64,000 bases of DNA from an uncultured bacterium (lineage in GTDB: Bacteria; Myxococcota_A; Bradymonadia; Bradymonadales; Bradymonadaceae), in assembly GCA_937981985.1 (NCBI GenBank), contig CALJNB010000002.1:1-64000 (forward strand), given 5' to 3'. The translations under genes and the position numbers were made by a program. This document shows, piece by piece, positions 24,631 to 32,562 of the stretch. The notes beneath the pieces are model-generated. The model was given only the letters and a program-made list of their open reading frames with translations, was not told the DNA's origin and searched no databases. The first letter of the stretch is position 1. Each line of letters starts with the position of its first letter.

Positions 24631-26467
24631 TTTTTTCCGTGTATTTTTTGAGTAAGGATGAATAGTCTTTTTTGAGGCCCGCGTGGGTCAACATTGAGCC
24701 AGAATACGCTTTCACAATTTTGCGAGCTTCGTCATCGCTAGCCTTTAGGAGGATACCGGCCGCGATCATTGCGAAGTCGCGACCATCTTGCCCACCCCAA
24801 CCTCGCGTTTTAATGAGTTTGCGAAGCTCAGATGTTGCATCCGGGGTAGTGTCCATAAAAGTCCGCATGAGAAAGCGAACTTCGCCTTTACTGCGTCCAG
24901 AGAAATCTTTGGACATAACGTTTTGTTTGATTGTTTTAGCGAAGATGTCTTTATGATTTTTACTAAGTATTTTTAAGGCCATTTTTCGCAAATCTTGCTC
25001 TTTATGAGTAGCAAGACCCATGATGTGTTTTTCGGCAATTTTCGGATCTCGCCAAAAGCTGTGCTCTACTTTTAGTGCCGACGTTAATGTTTCGCTCTTT
25101 TGGCTTTGGATAGCTTGCAGCAGTATCCTTGCGACAGGTTGCCATGTTTTGTGTTCACTCCCCTCAAGTTGACTGAGGAGTCGTTCCAAATATGCTCCTT
25201 TTTTTACAGTTTTAGCATCGTATATATTTGGAGAATTTGTGTCGTTTGTTACATCTTTTAGTAACAAGAAAAGCCATTTAAGACCGACAATCTTTCGGTT
25301 CGCGTCCGAAAGGATCTGAATTATCTGCTTTTGGACGCCGTCGTGGTCAAGCAATAATAGCAGCTCGCGGAGGCCTTCGCGTTGCAGGCCGTTTTTTTGG
25401 AACCCGTTTAGTAGAGCATCCAGTCGTACAGGATCACTCAACTCAGTTAGAACATGATCTACGGGATCAAACCCGCGTTCTGCAAGTTCGGAACGGCGAG
25501 AATCCAAAAGCTTCATAACTTTAACTGCGCCGCCCCACATTTCTCGATCGATGAGTTGGTGGGTCACGCTTATTATAATATCGCCGGCTTTTTTGGCGCC
25601 TTCACTCGCTGGCGCGGCACGAATCACGCCCAAGAGTGCTTCTATGAGCCGATATTCGAGGTCAGCTGTTGAGTCCCATTCATCTAGGACTTGTTTTAGG
25701 GCGGTTCCGCTCACCTGAAAAGTGTACTCGACATCCTTATCCCTCATTTCAATTTCTGGGATTTTTGTCTGTGCTTCGACTTGCATTCGCGTAAAAAGGT
25801 CGACGTGTATCTCATTCAAATCTGAAAAAAGATTGCTCAGGTCCTCGCGCAAATTCCTATCTTCGGCAGCATCTGCGATGAGTGCAGTAGCTTCTGGCTC
25901 GGTTCGACCGTCGAAGTCATCGAGAGTGCCGCCATCCACAAAACCCTCAACAGCGAAATATTTTATCTTTTCTAAATTAAGTTCCCACAGGAGGGTGACC
26001 GAATCGTCGTCGGTACTAATTTTTCCCAAAGCCGAATTATTTATGAGCCATAGAAGCTTTTGTAATTCGTCTCCTTCTAACCCCTTATGAAATTCGAATT
26101 GAATAATTCCGTCGGCATAAGCGCCATACCAGATGAATTCCTTTTTTTCGACCGAGTTTTGTTCTGCGACGACGTGTCCCCATTCCGATGTCAGCTGCAT
26201 CGCATCTACTCGCACTACAACATCATCCTCGACTTCAAAAATTGGATCGAACTTTAAAATTACTTGATCGACTAAGGAGTCAACTAGGGGATGATTTTTG
26301 GGATAAACGCGCATCATTGTCAGCGCGCGATCGATTTGTCCGAAGACTCCCTCAAGAGCGCTTGCGACGAAGTCGAATTTCCTCTTTTCAGCTTCTAGCT
26401 CATCGATTGCGGTACCGAGCTCCTGCTTATCAAACAGTCCGCCTTCTGTTTTTGGTTTTCCACTCAT
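24620..26467 (-). CDS. HEAT-like repeat protein paired with the HD-GYP-like protein
   Basis: 615 residues, no signal peptide. N-terminal ~150 residues contain RALTMMRVYPKNHPLVDSLVDQV, followed by a strand-rich part ending in a helix (GDELQKLLWLI), the same layout as the N-terminus of its neighbour. Residues ~230-600 are a series of paired helices resembling HEAT/Armadillo repeats (for example LREGLRELLLLLD, EQDLRKMALKILS). No catalytic motif is visible. It is the first gene of the operon, and translation of the HD-GYP-like gene is coupled to it. Probably a scaffold; not recognised further. Confidence 0.75.
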   Translation of the reverse strand: MSGKPKTEGGLFDKQELGTAIDELEAEKRKFDFVASALEGVFGQIDRALTMMRVYPKNHPLVDSLVDQVILKFDPIFEVEDDVVVRVDAMQLTSEWGHVVAEQNSVEKKEFIWYGAYADGIIQFEFHKGLEGDELQKLLWLINNSALGKISTDDDSVTLLWELNLEKIKYFAVEGFVDGGTLDDFDGRTEPEATALIADAAEDRNLREDLSNLFSDLNEIHVDLFTRMQVEAQTKIPEIEMRDKDVEYTFQVSGTALKQVLDEWDSTADLEYRLIEALLGVIRAAPASEGAKKAGDIIISVTHQLIDREMWGGAVKVMKLLDSRRSELAERGFDPVDHVLTELSDPVRLDALLNGFQKNGLQREGLRELLLLLDHDGVQKQIIQILSDANRKIVGLKWLFLLLKDVTNDTNSPNIYDAKTVKKGAYLERLLSQLEGSEHKTWQPVARILLQAIQSQKSETLTSALKVEHSFWRDPKIAEKHIMGLATHKEQDLRKMALKILSKNHKDIFAKTIKQNVMSKDFSGRSKGEVRFLMRTFMDTTPDATSELRKLIKTRGWGGQDGRDFAMIAAGILLKASDDEARKIVKAYSGSMLTHAGLKKDYSSLLKKYTEKNGG

Positions 26468-26521
26468 AACTTCTCTATTAAATAATATACTTAACTTAGA
26501 CTAACGAATTTTCACGCGTTG

Positions 26522-28297
26522 TCATGACTCAATTTTGATCTTGTGATGTTTTAGTCTTTTAATATTCGAATGGCTAAATCCATAGAGCTCACAAACACGT
26601 TTGTCTGCAGTATATTCAAGGGCTAAGAAGCGGTCCACGAGTTTATCATTGGAAGAACCCTGAGCGAGGATTTCCTGAACACAATCGACAAGAGCACGTC
26701 CGATTTCGGAGAACGATCGGATTTGCTCGGACGGGATGGGAACCCTTCGTAAATCGCCGACCTGAATATGCAAGGTAGGATTGAGGGCTTTAACGATTTC
26801 GCGGACGGCGGTGGAATTTAGTATAACCATCAGTCCATCAAGAAAAATCTGATCATCGTTTTTTTCAAAAATCGCGGGACCTGTCATATCAAATAATGTT
26901 CCGGCGGGTAGGCGTCGGACGCCCAGTCCTACAGAGCTCAAATCAGAGTAAGTGAGACCCGGGCGAAATCGATATCGTTCGGCTAGAAGATTAGAGCTTC
27001 TGTTTTTGTCGTAAAAGATTTGTGCCTCAGGGGACCAATCTACAGCATACTCCCAATTTCCCCACCAGGGGGCGAATTTCCCCCCTTTGGAATAGACCAC
27101 CCACCTTTCATTCGGACCACCATCGCTATCGATCGCTTCAACTTTTCGGATCTTATTCTTTGGAAGTTCGTTTAACTTTTTTAAATATTTTTTGTTATTA
27201 GCGGTCTTGTTTCCTCCACCGGGAATTTCGACGAGTTCGCCCAAAGGACGCATCGTTTCAAAGGCCTTGCGGAGCGAATTCGGCAAAAAGAAGGATAAAC
27301 CGTTTCCGGGTATATCAATTACTTCGCCTACATCGTTCATCTGTCCGCCTTGGTTCACTCTTTCAATCTTTTCTGTGTTGCTTTTGAAACCACGAAGGTC
27401 AAAAAATTCTGTCGTCGTAGGTTTTGACTTTTTATGAGTGAGACAAAAAGCTGCTGATGTGCTTTTCGCACCGCTAAGAGCTTGAAAGGTTGAAGAGCCG
27501 AAGAGGTAGAAGTGACTCAGGTGATATTCATCAAGCAGTTTGAGGCGTGCCTCCCTAAACCGCTCAATAAACCAAAAAGACTGAGGCGCAATGATCGCCA
27601 TGTTTGGACAATTCATTTCCATGATACGATGTATTGTTGCTGCAAAAAGGTCGAAATGAAAGGGGCGATGTCGGTTGAGCTCTTTTTGAAGTTCGATATT
27701 CATCGATCTGCGTCCCAAGAAGGGAGGGTTAGTTAGCGTTAAATCGACATCCCAATCCGTTGAAAGTAGATCTGCTTTTTGCAGGTTGGGCTGGTGGTCG
27801 ATTCCATCACGAAGAAAGCATCTTCGTAGAACGTAGTCAGCAACACGAAGTGCATTTTCGTCGAGATCGCTTCCCGAAATTTGTCGGGCCGCAGTTTCGG
27901 GCGCTACACCGAGGGATTTCAAGCGTTCATACGCGGCTAATAAGAACTGTCCGGCTCCCACAGCGGGATCGTGAACTTTGAATGTGGGCTTGGTTATCGC
28001 GACCTCGCAAAGAAGGTCAGCGATCCAACGAGGCGTGAAAATTTGCGTTGTTTGAAATGTGCTTTCGTGTTTATCACCCAGATGAATATGGGACCGAAAC
28101 GCTTGTTTGCGTTCATTTTCGCGAGAGTATTGAAATAACCAACCTAAGGTATGTGGATGTCTATCTTCCTGTAGATCCCAATCGGGTTGATTTCCTGCCA
28201 AGATATCTTCGACAAGTTCGGCCCAATTCGTATCCGGCGAGGACCTTACTTTTTTGCGAATTTTTTTTTCGTTTAGGTCCGACTCGAGAATCGTCAT
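26522..28297 (-). CDS. N6-adenine DNA methyltransferase, short PglX-like
   Basis: 591 residues. SAM-binding motif I is DPAVGAGQF (110-118) and the catalytic motif IV is NPPF (190-193), giving the gamma-type N6-adenine class. TPRWIADLL before motif I is typical of large restriction methylases. The C-terminal half has FAPWWGNWEYAVDW, GLTYSDLSSVGLGVRRLP and FDMTGPAIF, which I associate with BREX PglX and related type IIG enzymes (target recognition region). It is about half the PglX length. No restriction nuclease or brx gene is nearby. Its ATG overlaps the aminotransferase stop (ATGA), so it is expressed with two nucleotide-sugar genes. Confidence 0.85.
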   Translation of the reverse strand: MTILESDLNEKKIRKKVRSSPDTNWAELVEDILAGNQPDWDLQEDRHPHTLGWLFQYSRENERKQAFRSHIHLGDKHESTFQTTQIFTPRWIADLLCEVAITKPTFKVHDPAVGAGQFLLAAYERLKSLGVAPETAARQISGSDLDENALRVADYVLRRCFLRDGIDHQPNLQKADLLSTDWDVDLTLTNPPFLGRRSMNIELQKELNRHRPFHFDLFAATIHRIMEMNCPNMAIIAPQSFWFIERFREARLKLLDEYHLSHFYLFGSSTFQALSGAKSTSAAFCLTHKKSKPTTTEFFDLRGFKSNTEKIERVNQGGQMNDVGEVIDIPGNGLSFFLPNSLRKAFETMRPLGELVEIPGGGNKTANNKKYLKKLNELPKNKIRKVEAIDSDGGPNERWVVYSKGGKFAPWWGNWEYAVDWSPEAQIFYDKNRSSNLLAERYRFRPGLTYSDLSSVGLGVRRLPAGTLFDMTGPAIFEKNDDQIFLDGLMVILNSTAVREIVKALNPTLHIQVGDLRRVPIPSEQIRSFSEIGRALVDCVQEILAQGSSNDKLVDRFLALEYTADKRVCELYGFSHSNIKRLKHHKIKIES

Positions 28298-29385
28298 TCG
28301 TTTACAGCTTTAATAATTTTTTCAATTTCTTCGTCATTCATAGACGGGAATAGGGGAAGGGCTAGACTGTCCTCGCAAAGCTTATCTGAGAAGGGAAGGT
28401 CCGCGTTAGCTTCAAAGCAAGACTGGCTATGCAGGGGGGATGGGTAGTAGGTTTCGTTACTAATTCCTTTTTGCTTGAGCTTTTCAGAGAGTCGACGGCG
28501 GTGTTCGCTTTGAACGACATATCGATGAAAAACGTGATGATTACTTGGGAGGATTTTTGGAGTCTTTAGGTTTTGCAAGCTCTCAGAAAAAATCCCTGCG
28601 ATTTCCCTACGTCGATCGTTATAGGTTTTCAAAAGGGGCATCTTAACATTCAAGATAGCGGCTTGAATTTCATCGAGACGAAAATTGCCACCGATGAGTT
28701 GATGTTGATACTTTTTTTCGTAGCCATGGTTACGAATAGATCGTAACTTTCTGGCAAGGTCGGCATCGGACGTCGTTATGGCTCCAGCATCGCCACACGC
28801 GCCGATGTTTTTTGTAGGGTAGAAGCTGAAACATCCGACATCTCCAAGGGTTCCCGCGGGTTGGTTGTTTTGCTTCGCACCGATCGCTTGGGCTGCGTCT
28901 TCAATGAGATACCAATCGTTTTTGAGGCACATTGATCGAAGTCGATCCATTGGGGCGCACTGTCCAAACAAGTGAACCGCAATAACTGCCTTGGTCGCCG
29001 GCGTTGCTACAGCGCTGACCGAGGTTGGATCTAGATTGAAGGTGTCGGCCGAGACATCGGCGAATCGAAGCGTGCCACCGACTCTCTTGACGACTTCAGC
29101 AGGTGCGCCGAAGGAAAACGAGGGAACGATAACCTCGTCCCCAGGTCCTATTCCCAGCCCCATTAGAGAAACAAGTAAAGCGTCGGTTCCTGATGATACA
29201 CCGACGGTATGAATTCTATTTTTGTTCTTACTTCCTTCAAAGAGATAACCTGAAAATTTATTCTCGAACTCAGAAACGTGAGGGCCGTTGATATATTGGC
29301 CCGAGCGTAGGACCGAAAGAACGGCATTTTCGATTTCTTCTTGAACTTCAAGATGGTCCCGCTTCAAGTCATTTAAAAGAATCAT
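28294..29385 (-). CDS. DegT/DnrJ/EryC1/StrS sugar aminotransferase (WbpE/FdtB-like)
   Basis: PLP enzyme that aminates a keto group of a nucleotide-activated sugar. 363 residues with the PLP lysine in FYPTKNIGACGDAG, the EDAAQAIGA cofactor segment, and the RNHGYEKKYQH...GGNFRLDEIQAAIL block typical of the WbpE/FdtB group. It sits between an acetyltransferase gene (overlap ATGA at its start) and the methyltransferase gene (overlap ATGA at its end). With the acetyltransferase it would make an acetamido sugar for surface glycans. The glycosyltransferase at 34758 is a possible downstream user. Confidence 0.92.
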   Translation of the reverse strand: MILLNDLKRDHLEVQEEIENAVLSVLRSGQYINGPHVSEFENKFSGYLFEGSKNKNRIHTVGVSSGTDALLVSLMGLGIGPGDEVIVPSFSFGAPAEVVKRVGGTLRFADVSADTFNLDPTSVSAVATPATKAVIAVHLFGQCAPMDRLRSMCLKNDWYLIEDAAQAIGAKQNNQPAGTLGDVGCFSFYPTKNIGACGDAGAITTSDADLARKLRSIRNHGYEKKYQHQLIGGNFRLDEIQAAILNVKMPLLKTYNDRRREIAGIFSESLQNLKTPKILPSNHHVFHRYVVQSEHRRRLSEKLKQKGISNETYYPSPLHSQSCFEANADLPFSDKLCEDSLALPLFPSMNDEEIEKIIKAVNE

Positions 29386-29840
29386 TGCGCGATGTCCTTA
29401 AATTCAACACCACATTGTTTACAGCTTGAATCGGGCATCAAGTCTTTGGCACAACGGCAAACGTAGCCCACTATTTTAGCGGGTACGCCTAAAACCATTG
29501 CGTGCGGAGGAACAGATTTCGTAACTGTTGAACCGGCAGCGACGAACGCATATTCTCCGATCGTGATTCCACAAACGATGGTTGCATTTGCGCCAAGCGT
29601 TACGCCCCTTTCGATTTTGCTATCAGAAAAGAGGTGGCTTTGTTCGATATGTGCGCGAGGTCTTTTCACGTTCGTGAATACGACACTGGGGCCGATAAAA
29701 ATATTTTCCGCGAGTTCCACGCCGTCGTAAACACTGACGTTGTTTTGAATTTTACACCCAGAACCCATTCGGACACTTTCGGCGATGTAGACGTTTTGTC
29801 CCAGCACGCAATTGTCACCAATTTCGGCTCCCTCGCGCAC
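29382..29840 (-). CDS. Left-handed beta-helix sugar N-acetyltransferase (WbpD/FdtC-like), start uncertain
   Basis: Acetyl-CoA-dependent transfer to an amino sugar. Hexapeptide repeats run throughout (GAEIGDNCVLGQNVYIAESV, KIQNNVSVYDG, GPSVVFTN, GANATIVCGITIGEYAFVAAGSVT-like), and a C-terminal CRC...CKQC pair resembles the small zinc ribbon of WbpD-like enzymes. From the GTG at 29840 the protein is 152 residues, lacking the usual first turn. The missing part (IHPTAIVHSPEKIGEGTKI) is encoded in frame upstream as far as an ATT codon at 29916-29918, but there is no ATG, GTG or TTG there. So either initiation is unusual or there is a frameshift. Confidence 0.82.
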   Translation of the reverse strand: MREGAEIGDNCVLGQNVYIAESVRMGSGCKIQNNVSVYDGVELAENIFIGPSVVFTNVKRPRAHIEQSHLFSDSKIERGVTLGANATIVCGITIGEYAFVAAGSTVTKSVPPHAMVLGVPAKIVGYVCRCAKDLMPDSSCKQCGVEFKDIAQ

Positions 29841-29997
29841 GTGGGTGAAGTGCCATATCTTCGTCCCCTCACCGATCTTTTCCGGTGAGTGAACTATCGC
29901 GGTAGGATGGATGTAAATTTTGGAGGAGATAGCGAACCTGTTTGCTTAACTGTCTCATTGGTCTTATAAGCAAATTTCAATATCCGAAAGACAAGAG

Positions 29998-30480
29998 ATG
30001 ATTTTGTGTAAATTCGCTGCTATTTTTCTTATTTTCATTCTGGGTAATTTCTTTTTCTGCGGCCAACTGCATGCGCAGGATTCTTCAAAACCGGTTAAAG
30101 AATCAAAGTCGACATTTATGGATGATGAGCATCGTGAGGAGATTTACGATGAACGAAAAAAATCCGAAATCGCGGCTGTTGTATATTCCTTAGTCCTTCC
30201 CGGGCTTGGGAATTTTTATACCGACCAATATTTCGTCGGTGCCTTGTTTATGAGCGCTCTCGTTTTTGCTGGTTTTTTCGCAGCTTATGGATTTTCTTCT
30301 GACCAACCCGAATACTATGTCGGGGCAGGCTTATTGGCGGGTGGGGCTTACATCGCTTCACCAATAACAGCGTTTTTCTCGGCGCGAAGTCATAACGAAA
30401 ATTTAAGAAGAGCGCTCAAAGTTTCCTTAGGTGTACGCGGGAGAGGTGTTGTAGGTTTCTCCTTCAAAACTTCTTTTTAG
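29998..30480 (+). CDS. Small exported or membrane protein, unknown
   Basis: 160 residues. A signal peptide ends near LHAQD (about residue 26). A charged stretch (DDEHREEIYDERKKSE) is followed by VVYSLVLPGLGNFYTDQYFVGALF, a pattern seen in small TM2-like and DUF5683-like membrane proteins, and two further hydrophobic segments. No enzymatic motif. It is divergent from the sugar operon, with about 155 bp between the start codons. Function unknown. Confidence 0.7.
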   Translation: MILCKFAAIFLIFILGNFFFCGQLHAQDSSKPVKESKSTFMDDEHREEIYDERKKSEIAAVVYSLVLPGLGNFYTDQYFVGALFMSALVFAGFFAAYGFSSDQPEYYVGAGLLAGGAYIASPITAFFSARSHNENLRRALKVSLGVRGRGVVGFSFKTSF

Positions 30481-30626
30481 CTGAGCTAACCAAACAGCGA
30501 ATAAATACCAAAACATGGTGTGTTTTAGCATCTATCTGATAGTTTACTTTTCATCTTTGGGTCGGATAATTTTCTAATTCGAATCCTCCTGAACATGAAA
30601 ATGAATGAACTATAAAAGGATTAAAA

Positions 30627-32498
30627 ATGAATGTTTTCGCAATAATAATGGTTGCTGTTTTTGTTATTGGGTGTGGGGCGGAGGATGGGCCAACATCAAA
30701 AACAAACAACGTCACATCGGGGACGAATAATAGAACATCGCCGAACAATAGTACGAACAGTAGTACGAATAATCTAACCAACAACACCACAAACAATACG
30801 ACAAACAATACGACCGCAGGAACCACGGACCAGACGACTATCGTTAAGTTCGAAGAGGATTGTAAAAAAGACGATATCGAAGACGGAATCGAACGCGCTG
30901 CGAACTGGGACTATATGACCCATTGTAAAGAAGCGCCAGCCAATCCCGATGTATTATTTGCCGATGAAGTTCTCGCGATGACGATCGAGATGAAGGCTAC
31001 GGACTACGAAGCAATGGAGGCCGATTTGGCCGAACTGATGGAAGGTTTTGAGGGATTTCCGCCGGGTTGGATCAAGGCATGTGAGGGTTTAAATCCGGGC
31101 GCGGCATGCGATATCGATGGCGAAGTAGGAACCTGTGAAAGCGGTCTGGGTGAGGTTTTCTGTTTCCCCAATTATGACCCAAATCAAAAATTTGTTGATG
31201 CCTGCTTTGGACTTAATGAAAACGATCTTTGCTCGATCGACGGCTTCGACGGAGACTGCATCGATAACGGCGGGTTTTTATTCTGTCATTTGGAGGAGGT
31301 TGCAGAGGAACCTCCATGTAAAGGTTTATCGCAAGGGGATATTTGTGTTCAGAGTGGTGAGGTGGGTGAATGCGTCACGAATGATATGAACAGCGCGTTC
31401 ATCTCTTGCTCGATTCGAGCTTTCGGAGCTGCGGAACGAGAACCTTCCGTACCTGATGATGCGGCTGCTCCTTTTTGGAATCGGAAACCAAAATATTTTT
31501 CGGCGCGTATTTCTTTCGGTGAGTCAACTTGGGAAAATGTTGGCATTCGATACAAAGGCAATAACGGACTAGCATCATCAACGGCGCCCAAGCGACCCTT
31601 CCGACTGGAAGCCGATCAACTCGAGGATGATTATCCCTTAATCCGTAATCAACGCTTTCATGGTTACAAAGAACTTTCTTTTGCAAGCAATCAGACCGAT
31701 CCAACGTTTTTGCATCAACACGCTGCAGCATCTACCTTTCGGTCGCTCGGCATTCCGGCCCCTCGCACGCGTCCAACATCTGTTGTCCTGAAGCTCGACG
31801 ATGGTAGGTCGATACCTCTCGGTCTTTACACCATGACCGAAATTCCGGGAAAGCAATTCTTGCGTGAGCATTTCGGTGAAGACGATGGAAATCTCTATAA
31901 ACCTGACGGTCGTGGTGCACACTTTCGGACATTTGTGGAAGAGTCGTTTCATCGCAAGTCGAATAAAAACAGCATGGATTTTTCCGATGTGGAGAACTTT
32001 ATCAATGCATTGATGTCGACGTTGTCACCCGAAATGTGGCGCACCGCACTTGAGGCGACGTTTGATATGAGCGCGTTCATTAAGTTTGTAGCGGTCAATC
32101 AATCGATTGGGAATTGGGATACATATGGGCTTTTGGCCCACAATTTCTATTTATATGCTGCTCAAGACACGTCCAAACTGACATTTATCCCGTGGGACTT
32201 TGATCTTTCCTTCGACGGTTCAGGGGCGAGTGATTTTTCGTTGCTTTCGTTCTCGGGAGATTGGCCCCTGCTTCAGGCGATAGCACACGATCCCGTTTAT
32301 TCGTTTCTTTATCACCAAGAATTGGAAATCGCCTACCAGGGACTGTTCGAAAATGATCAAATCTGGAATCAAATTGATTCTTGGGTTGCAAGCATCGTGA
32401 ACGATTCGGAAACCCCCGTTCAGATACTAGCGATGAAAGAACACGTCGCAGCTCAGAAAATTGCACTTCGTGAATATTTAGATTCGCGGGGCTTCTAA
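30627..32498 (+). CDS. CotH-kinase-family lipoprotein with three Cys-rich repeats
   Basis: 623 residues. Lipobox VIGC at residue 16, then an Asn/Thr-rich linker (25-68). The CotH-type body has ENVGIRYKGN near residue 298, PFRLEADQ, a FHGYKELSF motif, EIPGKQFL, NLYKPDGRG and IPWDFDLSFDG. CotH proteins are atypical protein kinases known from spore coats and secreted in many bacteria. Inserted between the first strands of the domain are three tandem modules of about 40 residues (152-179, 193-220, 231-261) of the form CxGLxxxxxCxxxGxxGxC...C. AAGGA precedes the ATG. It is probably a surface protein. Confidence 0.87.
   Translation: MNVFAIIMVAVFVIGCGAEDGPTSKTNNVTSGTNNRTSPNNSTNSSTNNLTNNTTNNTTNNTTAGTTDQTTIVKFEEDCKKDDIEDGIERAANWDYMTHCKEAPANPDVLFADEVLAMTIEMKATDYEAMEADLAELMEGFEGFPPGWIKACEGLNPGAACDIDGEVGTCESGLGEVFCFPNYDPNQKFVDACFGLNENDLCSIDGFDGDCIDNGGFLFCHLEEVAEEPPCKGLSQGDICVQSGEVGECVTNDMNSAFISCSIRAFGAAEREPSVPDDAAAPFWNRKPKYFSARISFGESTWENVGIRYKGNNGLASSTAPKRPFRLEADQLEDDYPLIRNQRFHGYKELSFASNQTDPTFLHQHAAASTFRSLGIPAPRTRPTSVVLKLDDGRSIPLGLYTMTEIPGKQFLREHFGEDDGNLYKPDGRGAHFRTFVEESFHRKSNKNSMDFSDVENFINALMSTLSPEMWRTALEATFDMSAFIKFVAVNQSIGNWDTYGLLAHNFYLYAAQDTSKLTFIPWDFDLSFDGSGASDFSLLSFSGDWPLLQAIAHDPVYSFLYHQELEIAYQGLFENDQIWNQIDSWVASIVNDSETPVQILAMKEHVAAQKIALREYLDSRGF
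30699..30815. repeat. Low-complexity Asn/Thr-coding repeat
   Basis: Imperfect 9- to 12-bp units such as ACAAACAATACG and AGTACGAATA repeat through the linker of the CotH-type lipoprotein. They encode N/T/S runs; slippage could change the linker length. Confidence 0.7.
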
Positions 32499-32562
32499 CT
32501 CTTTTTGGAAAAAATCGTTGATTATGGTTTGTACACTCTCGACGATTTTGTAGATTGTTTTC

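Noticed and set aside
26522-28297. BREX or Pgl defence system
   Set aside because: Only the PglX-like methylase is present; no BrxA/B/C/L, PglZ or kinase partner within the window.
30699-30830. Short tandem repeats that could be taken for a CRISPR array
   Set aside because: Units are 9-12 bp, without spacers, and encode an in-frame Asn/Thr linker.
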